A DNA stretch of 64,000 bases from Carallia brachiata. Its lineage: Eukaryota > Streptophyta > Magnoliopsida > Malpighiales > Rhizophoraceae. The first letter of the stretch is position 1. Every line of letters begins with the position of its first letter. Of the stretch, positions 24,256 through 36,508 are shown in pieces. Location of the stretch: NCBI GenBank assembly GCA_021464245.1, contig JADCRB010000040.1, forward strand, positions 1,094,939-1,158,938, read 5' to 3'. The notes under the pieces were generated by a model that worked only from the letters and a program-made list of their open reading frames with translations, was not told the origin of the DNA and ran no database searches. A program made the position numbers and the translations under genes.

Positions 24256-26352
24256 CACTACGTCGAAAAAAGAATTTTGCAGCGGTTAGAAATCGCTGAG
24301 TAAAGCCTTAAAACCGCTGTCTATTCTCTGAGACAGCTGTTTGTTAGCTGCCGCATTTGATACGAGTTACAATAGGTCTTATGCAGTGGTTTTCAAGGTT
24401 ACTATAGCTGAAATTTAAACTGCTGCATAAATGATTTTAGGCAGCGGTTCTCACGATCAATGGCAGCAGTTTCACAAAATTTTAAGCAGTGGTTTTTAGA
24501 GAAAAGGTAACGATTTTGAGGGAAAAGGCAATGATTTTAAGGGCAATATGTAACGGTTTTGTTACTTTTAGGCAGCGGTTTTGTTGCTTATAGGCAGCGG
24601 TTTCATTATTTTAAGTAGCAGTTTTATCTTTATGCGACACTTTCTTTTTTGCTTTTAATTTCTTTTTAGGTAGTGGTATTTATTTAGCAAGAAGCTTTGC
24701 TTAACAATTGAACGATATTTATAATAATTAGAACTTTTATATTCTAAAATCTCAATTCAAACATAATTCGTATCATACAAAATATTTACGAACTCAAATA
24801 TAAATACAAGTTGTTCACAATTCATAATTAAAAAGTTAAAAAATATAGACAAGAGAGTTACAAAAAACTCACAAGGCCTCCACTATAAATTCCTTTGCTT
24901 AGACTTCATTATCATCATCTTCATCTTATAATAAGAGAAAAAAAAAACAAGAATTAGTTTAACTGATTAGATAATCCCAACTCGTAAGCCCAATGAGAAA
25001 GCTGAGTGAGAAAACTATGTGAGAGGGAGAGAGGAGATGCCTCCAAAAGCTCAATGCGAGAATTCAATCCTTTAGAGTTATCTAGCTTTTCGTCGTTATA
25101 TACATTAGCTTCAATTAAGGTCTGTCCACAAAAGTTAGAAATGACATAAAAGCAATCGGACATAGTCAAACAAACATCATGTCTATCGTCCACTATTGTT
25201 TTTGCTCCTTAGTTAAAATTTCAAACCTTTTTACTCTTTAATGGGTTTATTAAATTGAAAGCACTTCCATGCTTTAAAAATGCAAGAATGGACTTCTATA
25301 AAAAATAACATAAAAGAATGTGATGCCACAAACGAGTTTTCACCATTTTTATCCCATGAACAATCGTAAGACAAGGTGGTTACTAAAACTCACTGAAGTT
25401 TGGTGTTTTTCATGACTCCAACTATGGTACAACGTCCAAAGCTAGATTGGCATTAAAAAAACCAAGCCATAGAGGATAACTTATGGAAATCCTGATTGAA
25501 GGGACACTACGAACTTGTAGAAATTGAGACACAAAAGAATTATGCACTGGTAATTCAGATAGATTAGTAAGACAATTTGTCAAGAATTATCTCAATGGTC
25601 TCATCAGTCAACTTCATTGCAGATTCATGAAGAAGAGCTGTCAGCATTTGGTTAACCTGTAAAAGTTACATACAATCAAAATGCTTGCAAGGTTTTTTAG
25701 TAGGAGGACAAAATGAATGACATAATTCTGGCACTCGCATTGCATCTTATGTTTTAATAAAGTGAAATTCAATAGTTTTATCTAATTTATTGAGCTCAAA
25801 GAATACCAGTAGTATAGTTGAAAACTTATATCTGCTCAGTACAAAGAAACAGTGGTCCTTAGATCTTGGGAGTAAATGTTGCTTAGCTTGTAACTAATTA
25901 ACTGACCTCTTTAACTTTTAGATCAGGAAACTACTAAGGAATAGAATTGTAAACCTGCAACATCAAGATTTTTGAAATTGGAGAATGACACGTAGGCACT
26001 GCAATGCAAATAACCTAGACAATCAACAACCGAAAAAAACAGAAAGCTTGAAACCTCCCGTTGGAGCATTTATTTATTCTCTGTCATGCCAGACTACAAG
26101 CTGTACAAGAAGACAAGAAATAAAATAAAATTGTCCCCTTTAAATCTCCTAGTCAAGGTGGAATAGGCAACCCATTATTTATCAGTCATAGCATTTAAAA
26201 ATATAAATTCAGTGAATATAACGCTTCTAAACAAAAATAAAATAATGCAGCAAGCCAAACACACAATACCACATGAGCTAAAATTCAAAAATTAATCTTT
26301 GCATTAAGGAGGTAGTACTTAACATGACAAAAATTATTTTCTACTTGTAGTG
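24256..26352. mobile_element. CACTA-like (EnSpm) DNA transposon, non-autonomous
   Basis: The left end is CACTACGTCGAAAAAAG. The right end reads, on the minus strand, CACTACAAGTAGAAAATAATT. Inside the left end are many copies of a subterminal motif around gcagcggtttt (24281-24670), typical of CACTA elements. No transposase domain could be read. The 3-bp flanks (taa and act) do not match, so one end may be decayed or belong to another copy. Confidence 0.6.
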
Positions 26353-26439
26353 ACTGGATGGCTAATAATATGCCAGGTTTTGAGCCAGTTTGCCAGCATG
26401 TGGTAAGATAGTGTCCCGCATGATTTGGAGTTATTCTCT

Positions 26440-27200
26440 AGGTTGGTGGGGCATTTGTTGGGTGGTGAATCCATCTATCTCTTCTCTTTGGAATTCCTAG
26501 AACACTTTGGGAGAGGTCTTGCTTCTAAAGATATTTAGATGATGGGTATTTTTTGCTATTATTTGGTCGATCTGGTTAGCTCGAAATAGAGATTTTTTGA
26601 GGATAGGCTATTCTTGATAGAGTCTATATGCGCTCTTGTGAGAATTAGAATGATGTGGTGGGTTAAGGCTAAATGGGAGGGATATTCCTACTTTATTAAT
26701 GATTCTTTTCTGCTCAATTGCAGTGAGGAAAGCAAGAGAATTGAGAATTGAGAGTTCCAGGGGAGCGGGAAGCTTCACTGTCCAACCGCTATAAATTTAA
26801 TGCCGACGAATCAGTAACTGGTAATATTGGACCAACAGGTATTGGGGGAGTGTTGAGAGATGTAGATGGGGTTGTCGTTTGTTCTCACAGTCAATTGACA
26901 TTTCAAATTTGGTTGGGGCATAGCACCAAGCATTTAAGGAGGCTGTCTTGTTGTGGTCAAGGTGGAATAAGAAACGAGATTTCAAATTAATTGTGGAGAG
27001 TGACTCGTTAGTTGCAATTTCACGGCTAAACAAACATGAGAAAAAACCCTGGGAGTTGTTACCTATCTTTTATAAATTAGTTCTGCTAATGGTGGTCAGT
27101 TTGTATACACTTTCAAGCCTAGAGACTCTAACTCTTTTGCAGATGCCTTGGCAAGACTGGGAGTAGGTAGAGGTATAACGCTGGTAGCTTGGTTGTAAAG
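26440..27200 (+). pseudogene. LINE-type RNase H domain relic
   Basis: Broken frames read the C-terminal part of a plant non-LTR retrotransposon: WSIWLARNRDFF-like and KWEGYSYFINDS segments. Then comes the RNase H fold with KFNADESVTGNIGPTGIGGV followed by LRDVDGVVV, DFKLIVESDSLVAISRLNKH, and FKPRDSNSFADALARLGVG. At least two shifts separate the parts. The catalytic pattern (D...E...D) is partly kept, but no complete ORF exists. Confidence 0.7.
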
Positions 27201-27927
27201 TCATGACTTATAAGTATGGATAGGGAGTAAGCTTTCTGCTACGACTGTACTCTTAAGTAGCAGCTGCTGTTTATTATGTTTTCTTTGAATAGCGGGGCAT
27301 AATCTTTTATTAGGACTGGGTGTGCTGAGATAACCTTGTACAGGGAAATTGATTTTTGTGGTTCTCACTTGCAGAACCAGGTTTTGCTCTTTGGCCACCT
27401 TTTGGTGGTTTACGTGAGTGAATGCACATTGCTGTTAAGAAAAAAAGCATGTCATAAAAACTTGAGTCCAACTACAATGCTATAAAAAAAAAAAAAAAAG
27501 ACTAGACAAGGTCATGCATTGACATGAGGGTCTTACACGGACCTGCATCTCTGTTTTTTTTTAATTAGAAAATATTAATTTGTTCACACAAGTAATTAGA
27601 ATATACATAATAACTATTTGAATAATTGTGTAAGAAAGTAACTTTTTAAATAACTGTAAATACATCTTTTTATCTCTCTTACAAATTTATTTTAATTATA
27701 TATATATCATAAACTTTTTCATTAAAAAAAAAAAAAAAAATCATGGGACCCATACCTCTACGTAAACATGTCTCCCTCTCGTATCTCATACTCGGCAGTT
27801 TTTAACTTTTTGAACAAAAAAACACAAGCTAAGATATTGTCTCATTGTATTTATACACAACTTTTCACTTTCGTTTTTTTGATTTTTATCAATAAAATTT
27901 CAACATGTTATAAAAATTTTTAAATTT

Positions 27928-28269
27928 GGGTGTGGTCTGGCACAAATCACGTTGGTGGCTGTTGAAACATAGCAATCTTCCCTTGCAGAGGCCGACTCCG
28001 CGACAACAAACTATGTTTCTTTCCTTTGATGGTGGAAAAGAAAGGCCGACTGCGGGACATCGTTTGTGTGGCAGTTGAAACAGTCATTCCTGTTCCATTT
28101 GATAGTGGAAAAGTAAAGCCGACCACGCGACATCGTTTGTGTGGCAGTTGAAACAGTCATTCCTGTTCCATTTGATAGAAACATAGTTTGTTGTCGCGTA
28201 GTCGGCCTCTGCAAGGGAAGATTGCTATTTTTGAACAGCCGCCAACGTGGTTTGTGCTAGACCACACCC
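27928..28269. mobile_element. Foldback/MITE-like element with about 93-bp inverted arms
   Basis: The left arm (27928-28020, gggtgtggtctggcac...) and the right arm (28177-28269, ...gtgctagaccacaccc) are near-perfect inverted repeats. The centre holds two tandem copies of a roughly 73-bp unit (ggacatcgtttgtgtggcag...). No protein. A homologous element with an expanded centre lies upstream of TPS copy 3 (51822-52163). No clear target duplication was found. Confidence 0.75.
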
Positions 28270-28319
28270 GACGCGTATGTTTCTTTCTTCATGGACCCAA
28301 AAAGACGACACAACAAATA

Positions 28320-28436
28320 AAGAGATATCAATGAAGTACGGACACAAACACGATAACACGGATACGGTACGACACGGATACGGTGGTGACATACTAATTT
28401 TATAAATATTAGGATACGGACATGTCTTGCACAAGG

Positions 28437-28475
<39 letters not shown>

Positions 28476-28935
28476 TAAATTTATAAAATTTTTGTGCATC
28501 ATATATATATTTTTGGAAAATTTTATAAATTTTATTTATCCAAAAATATACTTATATAGTTATTATAGGTTTTAGAAATTTTTTATTTAAAAAATATATT
28601 GTAAGATTATTTATTCTTTGTTATGAAATGCTAATATAGAGATATACAATTTTATAATTAATTTAACTTTTTTGTTGAAATTAAAAATAAGTTGAAATCT
28701 GAGTATTCAAAAGTCATGGAGAATTGACAATATTAAATTATAATTTTTAAGGATTTATCTTTTTTTTATTTGTTAAAAATAATTATAAAAATATTTAGAC
28801 GTGTCTGACACGCCACGGACACTTCTAGCCGTGTTGGATACATGTCCGCTACATCTCCGTGTCGGACACGTGTCCGATACACAGTACCACTCATTTTTTA
28901 CGTGTCTGTGTTTCGGTGAGAGACATTGAAGGAAA
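28320..28935. mobile_element. Mutator-like MITE with GACACG/CGTGTC-rich ends in the TPS copy 2 promoter
   Basis: The left end (28340-28430) is rich in gacacggatacgg. The right end (28798-28920) is rich in cgtgtccgatacac and contains the palindrome ggacacgtgtcc. The middle is AT-rich and includes a (TA)n run at 28437-28470. Flanks atatcaatgaa and acattgaagg look like a decayed 9-10 bp target duplication. The promoter sequence resumes at agacattgaaggaaattt, which is continuous in TPS copy 3 (about 52776-52793). Confidence 0.6.
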
Positions 28936-28959
28936 TTTTTTAAAAAAAAAAATCATATA

Positions 28960-29127
28960 TATTAAGCAATTAACTCTTAGAGAAAAAAAAAAATCAGTCA
29001 GTCTGCGCCTATAAATACGGTTTCATATGAACTCTGAAGCCATTAGAACTTGATCAGCACTAAGTATTGTCTGAGGCAATTAGAGAAAGAAGGTTTGACC
29101 CAAAAAAAAAAACAGAGAAGGAAGGCA
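28960..29127 (+). promoter_or_regulatory. Core promoter and 5' UTR of TPS copy 2
   Basis: A TATA box tataaata at 29010-29017 lies in gtctgcgcctataaatacggtttc, 118 bp before the ATG. The block from aattaactct to the ATG is nearly identical in TPS copy 3, so the promoter was duplicated with the gene. The MITE insertion ends just upstream. Confidence 0.75.
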
Positions 29128-32100
29128 ATGGCACACCAAATTTCAGTTGTTCCCACATCTAATGCCAATCGTCCTACCGCTAATTATCACCCCACGATTT
29201 GGGGAGATTATTTCCTTTCTCATGTTTCTGACGCCAAGGTAATTAAATCAGGCATGTTGTTTCATACACGTTTAATTAACTAGAAAATAATGTTTTTTTT
29301 TTTGTTTATTATGAGGTTTATTTGGCTATAAGTTGAACAAAGAGTAGTTCTTTCCTCTTAGAATTTCACAACCTCCCATTTAAATATTAGACCTTAAAAC
29401 TTTTAGAATAAAAGTTTAAGTTCTAATCACTGGATCCTAAGGGACGAAATAAGTTGAAAATAATGTTGTTACAAAACTGAAACAAGTTAGAATATTAGTA
29501 ACTCCTGTGGAACTTAAACATGAATGACCATTTGATGCAATATGCATAAATATTCGTCCCAATTAATTGCTTCTGCAGACAATGAGCACCTCAATTTGCC
29601 AACAATATGAAGTACTCAAAGAGGAAGTGAGAAAGATGCTAAAAGATTCAATGGCTATGGCACCTTCCCAAAGGTTGCAGTTGATTGATGCAGTCCAACG
29701 ATTAGGAGTTGCTTACCATTTCGAGAAAGAGATAGAAGGTGTATTGGAAGAAATATCTAGTGAAGGCTATGATGGGGATGATCTCTACACTGCTAGTCTT
29801 TGGTTTCGATTACTTAGACAACAAGGTTTTCATGTTTCTTGTGGTAAGATTGCACTCTTTCTTAAAGAAAGCAAGATAACAACACTAGTGTCGAGAAGAT
29901 AAATCAATCAGAACATTGCTTTCCATGGATTGAATTTAAATACACATGCTTGCTTTTTATTATTTTTTAGTAAACCTAACTTATATTCTAACATCACATA
30001 AATATTATTCCCAATTTTTTTTTATTTAAGTGGACCCCAATTATTGTATGAGTTAGATTATCAGTAAGTTATACTTATTAAAAAATGAATCAAATTAAAA
30101 ATCCCCTTTAAATACAACTGAATCATTTTACGACCTTATTCTCAATAAGAAATCTTGGGTGGATTAATTGTTTCTTGATGAGAGATTTTATATACAATTA
30201 TATAACTATTCATATTCTTTTTAAAAGTTGAATAGATATTATTTAGATTGTTAAGTGCATCAATCTCATACGATAATTTCTAATATCTATATAGTATAAC
30301 ATATAATAATTTAACATATAAAGTATAATAATTTAACATTCTCAAAGTATTACTAGAAGTTGATTCACTTCCCTTTTTTACCACAGATCCTTAATTCAAA
30401 CACGTTATTGAGGTCTGATATGTTGGTTTGACTCATTTAATTTGAATTCAATTATCTCACATGGTAATACGGTCTCGTTCATAACAATAAGATATGCTAG
30501 TAGCATAACTTCCAAATTAACTACACATAATTTCCACGAATTTCAGTTTCTAATAGCTATCCTTTTGGTTTCATGCAAGATTTTATAACATGGACATTGC
30601 TAACTTTGATAAAGCGTCCAGAAAAGGATTCTCCAGGAAAAAAAACAACAATATTCTTAAAGGACTCATAAATTTTCTTTTGTCTGATGCAGAAGTATTC
30701 AAAAAATGCAAAGACAAAGGGGGAAATTTCAAGGCAAGCTTAATTGATGATGTGCAAGGTATGCTAAGTTTGTACGAAGCAGGACATCTTGGCATACGCG
30801 GAGAAGATATCTTGGATGAAGCAATAGAGTTTACTGCCACAAAGCTTCAGTCTATATTGGCTCATTTAAGTCCTGAACTAGCAGAGCAAGTGAGGCATGC
30901 CTTGAACCGGCCTATACGCAAATGCCTCCCAAGATTGGATGCAAGGCATTATATTGCTTCTTATTCTGAAGATGGGTCACGTAATAACTTATTATTGAAG
31001 TTTGCAAAATTAGACTTCAACATGGTACAAAAAGTACATCAGGAAGAAATAAAGTCATCGCAGAGTAAGTTCAAAATTTTCTCACTGTAATCAAATTGGC
31101 CCCAAATACTGGTCTCATTTTTCCCTTTTTTTTTTCTCGAAACTTTTGCCCTAATTAAGTGACTTGTGTGTCCCAGATGGTGGAAAAATTTGGATGTCGC
31201 AACAAAGTTTCCATATGCACGAGATAGAGTGGTGGAAATCTATTTTTGGATGATGGGAGTCTATTTTGAGCCTCGATACTCTTTTGGCAGAAAAATCCTA
31301 GCAAAAATTGCAGCAACATTATCTATTTTGGATGATACGTATGACAACTATGGCACAAGGAAAGAACTCGAGTTCCTTACTGAAGCCATACAAAGGTTAT
31401 TTTCTTGTGTCTAATTCAATAAAGATTTTTGCCACATTTGTGTCCTCTAAAATATTGAGTCATTTAAGTTTTAATTGAACTAGCTTAGGTCATGTACTCT
31501 GTGGTTCAAAAAAAGTCATGTACTTCTTTTTTTTTTTTGGTTCTGATAAATCAGGCGTCTGCACTAGGTATTGATGAGGTTAAGTGCCCAACATCTCTAA
31601 GATCATTAGTCTACAATGGCCGATAGTAAATTAATTGTCTACTTTGCTAATCCCAATTCCAAATTCTAAATTGGAGTTGATCGAGACACATGCTAGCTAT
31701 CTGTATTTTTATTATTTTTAATATTAATGAAGCTAAAGCATGTCCCATTTAGGGGCACTGAGCAAGCTTCAATTTTAGGACCCCGGTATAGTGTCATAGG
31801 ATTCAGGTGGAGCTTCAGTCAGGTGTAGGTTTTATAGTATTTTATTTGTTTATTTTTTCCCAAAAAGTTTATGATATGCACACAACCAAATACAATGTGT
31901 AAACAAGTTTTTTGAAGGTTATATACACGTTTTTCTTAGCTGTATGCACACTCCATCTTAGCCATATGCCTTAGTATTTTCTTCCAACAAATAAAAAAAT
32001 AAAATAAAAAACAATGCTGAGACCAACACTCGTCTCCTCCGCATCAGAAAGACCTGTCTCTCTGCTTTTTTCCCTTAATTTTGTATGTTGTTTGCCTTCA

Positions 32101-33012
32101 GATGGGACATTAAGGCGGCGGATGTTCTTCCAGAGAATATGAAAAGGGTGTATGATATAGTTCTTGACGTCTACAAGGAACTTGAGAACAACATGGAAAA
32201 AGAAGGAATGTTGTATGCTGTTGAATACGCTAAAGAAGCCGTACGTGTTACTACATTGAAATAATTTGGTTTTCTATTTCATTCATTAGAATTTAGAGTG
32301 CTTAAATGTACCTTGACAATCGACATGACCTTTCCTTAATTTTTTTTCTTAAATAAATATTCGTGTGTCACCTAGTTGAAGAAGGTGGTCCAATGCTATA
32401 TGGCCGAAGCCAAGTGGTGCGATGCAGGCTACGTTCCAAGCATGGAGGAATACATGGAGATCTCACTGGTAAGCGATGGCTACCCGATGCTTTCAACCAC
32501 GTCCTTTGTTGACATGGGACCATTACTTGCTACAAAGGAGGCCTTTGAGTGGGTGTCCAATTTCCCCAAGATCATTAGAGCTTCATCGACTGTTTGCAGA
32601 TTTATGGACGACATTGCCTCACACAAGGTATTTAATTAATTTGAGCAACTCCTGCAATTGTTTAATTGATTTCAAATTTTATTTTTGCTTATGAATTGAA
32701 TAATGGTCGCGAATTTGGCAGTTTGAGCAAACGAGAGACCATGTTGCTTCTGCCGTCGAATGTTATATGAAGCAATATGGTGTATCAGAAGAAGATGCCA
32801 TTGAAAGTTTACGTCAAGAGATTGCATATTCATGGAAAGATATAAATGAAGAGTGCTTGGCTCCAACCCCAATTTCGAGGGCTCTTCTGGAGCCTGTCCT
32901 CAACCTTACACGTGCAATGGACATTATTTACAAGGACGTTGATGGCTACACAAACTCCTACCACCTCAAAGACTGTATTGCCTCATTGCTGAGGGACCCT
33001 CTACCCCTTTAA
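29128..33012 (+). CDS. Sesquiterpene synthase (TPS-a) copy 2, 7 exons, altered exon 3 donor
   Basis: Cytosolic terpene cyclase, predicted to act on farnesyl diphosphate; no transit peptide. Exons: 29128-29238, 29579-29843, 30693-31064 (or 31068), 31177-31395, 32102-32240, 32376-32627, 32722-33012. Exon 1 carries [11 protein letters not shown] (the R(P)x8W motif). Exon 4 has RDR and DDTYD (about residues 303-307). Exons 6-7 have DDIASHKFE (about 448-456). At the end of exon 3 one base is missing relative to copy 3, so the consensus donor (A|GTAAGT, exon end 31064) puts exon 4 out of frame. A second GT four bases on (exon end 31068, AA|GTTC) restores frame and gives 550 residues. All other exons are open and match copy 3 in length. 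Function depends on which donor is used. Confidence 0.85.
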
Positions 33013-33357
33013 GTAGTTCCGATTTCCCTTTTCTATTCTAAGAAAGGAGTACGATCTTTAGATCGTTAATACCTTGGGTCCATTTTCTTTTTTTCTTTTA
33101 AATAAAATAGGAAAGAGTGGCGTTGCCCAACTGTTCCCGTCAGGGAGTATTTTGCTCATCCTAGAGCATGCGAAGAATTCGGAGTAATAAAATAGACATT
33201 AATTTAGTCTCACCACTCACCTTGTCAATCACTTAGTGCTTACAACTAAACTATAATGAGTTGTTGTGTCCATTTTCTTTATACGGTGAAAGGTACCATG
33301 AGTTTCGTCCTTTTTTTTTTGGTTCTGATAAATCAGGCGTGTGTGTGCATGTATATT

Positions 33358-33650
33358 CTTCCCAATTGCTTCTGCACAAAAAGCACCCTATTTTGCCAAG
33401 ACCATGAAGTACTAAGAGGAAGTGAGAAAGATGCTAAAAGATCCAATGGCAATGGCACTTTCCCAAAGGTTGCAGTTGATTGATGCAATCCAACAGTTTG
33501 GTGTTGCTTACCACTTCGAAAAAGAGATAGAAAGTGCATTAGAAAGATTATCCGAGGAAGGTTATGACAGGGATGATCTCTATACTGCCAGTCTTCAGTT
33601 TTGATTACTTAGACATGCAATAAGGTTTCTCATTTCTTGTGGTAAGATTA
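33358..33650 (+). pseudogene. TPS exon 2 relic downstream of copy 2
   Basis: Closely matches TPS exon 2 and its acceptor (cccaattgcttctgca). It reads [30 protein letters not shown] and then a stop where the intact exon has WFRLLRQQG. Further indels follow up to a recognisable donor region (cttgtggtaagatt). No other exon of this copy is nearby, so it is a fragment left by unequal exchange or deletion. Confidence 0.85.
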
Positions 33651-34087
33651 TAATCTTTCCTAGAGAAAGCAAGATAATAACAGTGGTGTTGAGGAGATCA
33701 ATCAGTCAAAAAATTCTTTCCATGGATGATTGCTTGATGTCATGGCTAAATTTCTCTCCATGGAAGGAGGGAATAGAGAGTAAGAGAGGAGTGAGAGAGA
33801 GTTCTGATTTTTCAAATATCAGTCAGTAATTGATGTTTGAAACAATACATAATTGGGTCAATTTTCTTTGTGAGAGAGAGAGAGATTCAAATTTCAGTCA
33901 ATTTCTACTATTTGCAATGGTGTATAATTGAGTTAGTATAGTTAGTTTCTACAAATCTGTCGTTAAGTGCCTTGCATGGTAACTGCAAGTTAGGATGCAT
34001 AATATTTGACTTCCTCTCGCCTGTTGTGATTCACCTTAGAATCCTTCTCTCTTCTTTGGGAGTCCTCTCTCTTGTTCAAGTTCATCA
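33651..34087. other. Intergenic DNA
   Basis: It begins with decayed TPS intron 2 sequence (agaaagcaagataataacagtggtg..., matching copy 2 after exon 2). It also contains gagagagag runs near 33790 and 33880. No gene seen. Confidence 0.5.
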
Positions 34088-34092
34088 TAAGG

Positions 34093-36508
34093 TAGGAAAA
34101 TTATCAATAGAAAGAAACATAAAATTCAGATAACTACAACAAAAAAGACTTTTTGCAACTTTTAGAATGACATTTTTGACAAATGTGGCTAATAAGAATT
34201 AAAGCAACATTTAAATCACAATTCTATTAAATGCATCATATTTGTATTTTAAAAAGTACCATGCAAATGTCACTATAAGTCAAAGATATATATTTCTTTC
34301 ATGTAATTAATTTAAAATATTTAAAAGGAGGCGGCAAATTCTTTGGTGGAAGAATAGAATTTGCAATTTTGTATTTTCCCTTTAGTTGTGGCGCCATCTT
34401 TCATAAAAAAAAAAAAAAGGATAAAATTTTATTTTATTTTTTTACAATTTCTATTGCCTAAAAGGTCCAAGCGTTAAAAAAAAATTAATCGATAAAGTTC
34501 TATTTTTCTTTTACAACTTCTTTTATTGTAATGGAAAGTCTAATAAGTATCCAAGTCCCCAAGTTGAACTTAAACTCTTTTTTTTTTTTTTTTCATTTTC
34601 CCGTTCCTTTATTTTCTTATACTTAGTCGTCCCCTCCCCTTTTTCCTTTCTTCAATTGTTTTCAATTCCTGGATCCAAATCTCAAGCGTCATGTGTATTT
34701 TTGCAAAAGTTTCATCTCTCTCTGTGTTAGTTTGGTAATTTTCTTTAGCTGACTTCTAGGGAATTGAAATTTCTAAATCTTTTTTTTTTTTTTTCCAGAA
34801 GTGTGTGCATGTGTGTGCATTTTTTTCTTTTTTTTTTTTTTCTCTTTCCAGAACTGCAAAGTCTAATAAGTACCCAAGAATTTGTTCGACTGGATTTGTG
34901 TTGTCGGCTGTTGTGAAGCTTGATTCGATTAAAGATTTACAAAACACACGAGTTATTTAACTCTTAAACAAGAGTGTACTTCTACTGCCAATGAGGGAAT
35001 AAAAGGGAACAAGACAATTATAGTTTCAAGGGTTAAGAATCTTAGCAAAGGTAAACTCAGATTTTTTTCCCAAATAATGTCCAATAGTCTACCCAAATGA
35101 CTTTCTATAGATTTGCCATTGTAATTCTGATTGTGCTTCAATTTGTCCATTTATTTCTTCATCTATTTTGTTGGGCAGCCGTTGGCGGAATTTAAAAGTA
35201 ACAAATGCAAGCGTATGAATTATATGAGGACGAATTATGCACAGTGAAAAAAGAGGGGTGAGGTTATGATATTTTTAAGATTTTTAATTTTATATATTTA
35301 TAAAATGATCAAAATTGTATGTTTTTACCTTATGCACGACCATGTCAAAAAGACTAAAAAGTTGGAAAGAAATGGAGCAATGAAGATGAAAAATATTAAG
35401 ACTTTTATTTTTTTGTGTAAATATCTTATTTTAAGTCTTGGATGTATGGAAGGAGTCCCGAGTGATTTTCATATGTAATTTTATTTTGGTCACTGTACAA
35501 CAAGAGTTATTATTAATAATAAAATAATATTTGATCAATTTATTGTTATATTTTGTTTAAGTTATTTTTTAAAGTAACAATTAATATCTCTTCAAATAAA
35601 AATTTTTGTAATTTTTGAATTAAAAAAATAGATGTCAAATTTATATAATTATAACTTTTAAATTAAATTCATAATTAATGAATGTTATGTTTGTAATGAC
35701 AATTAGATATGATTAATGACGATTTATGTGTCATAACAAACTATATAATTGACACTTTTACAAACGTCATTACATCTACCATAACAACGTTTCTTAGAAA
35801 TGTCACTTAAAACCCAGCGATGTTCTCTAAAGCGACATTTGTGTGAAGTTTGTGAAAAACGTGAGTGTAAACCTATAGCAATAATTTTTTTTTATCTTTT
35901 GTAACACATGTCAAATGTCATAAAATACTTAATTTGTTATAGTGTTATAAATAAATTAAAAGTTAGAAATGATGAACAATAACGAAATAAATATATTTAC
36001 TAAAAATAAATAAAATTAAAGAAGAAGAAAGGTTATCGCGTATGAAGTGTGCAAATACATTGTCCTTAATGATAGTTTTCTGCCTGTAAACAAGTAATAC
36101 CAGTGCAGCAAGTCGCATCGACTATCCTCTCAGGATACGACAAACCTTCCCACTAATATACACTTCAAATAATAAGGTTACAGAAACAACTTGTCTTTTG
36201 ATTAACCTAGCAAAAAGAGTCTTTCACGAATAGGTATAGAGGAAACACAATTGAACCTCTCATAATCCTCCAAAAGATAAAGGAATAGTCTCTCTATATA
36301 ATAGGTCTGGTTTTATGGCTGATAAATAAGAATAATGTCAAATAAAATCTCTTATAAATTATAGCAACTAGTAATGGTTAAATACATAAGGCACATAATA
36401 GCTTGGCAACGCCAAATAACGGTTATTCGAATGGTCATGCAACGGTTGGTTTGACCAAGTCTTATATGTGATAATTAACCTTTTAAAATATAATAATATT
36501 TTACAACA
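34093..36508 (-). repeat. 3' LTR of LARD-like element, split by a CACTA insertion
   Basis: 34093-34131 and about 35944-36508 together match the 606-bp LTR at 39276-39881. The intervening 1.8 kb is the inserted DNA transposon. Confidence 0.85.
34132..35943. mobile_element. CACTA-like DNA transposon inside the LTR
   Basis: The left end is actacaacaaaaaagactt and the right end is ...aacttaatttgttatagtg-like (on minus CACTATAACAAATTAAG), giving CACTAyAACAAA termini. Subterminal motifs of the acattt/gacatttg type recur at both ends (34165-34210 and 35800-35850). No transposase was read. The 3-bp target duplication is unclear. Its position within one LTR dates it after the LTR element. Confidence 0.7.

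Noticed and set aside
28437..28470. Possible promoter in a long (TA)n run
   Set aside because: It is a simple microsatellite inside a Mutator-like MITE, with no start-site context.
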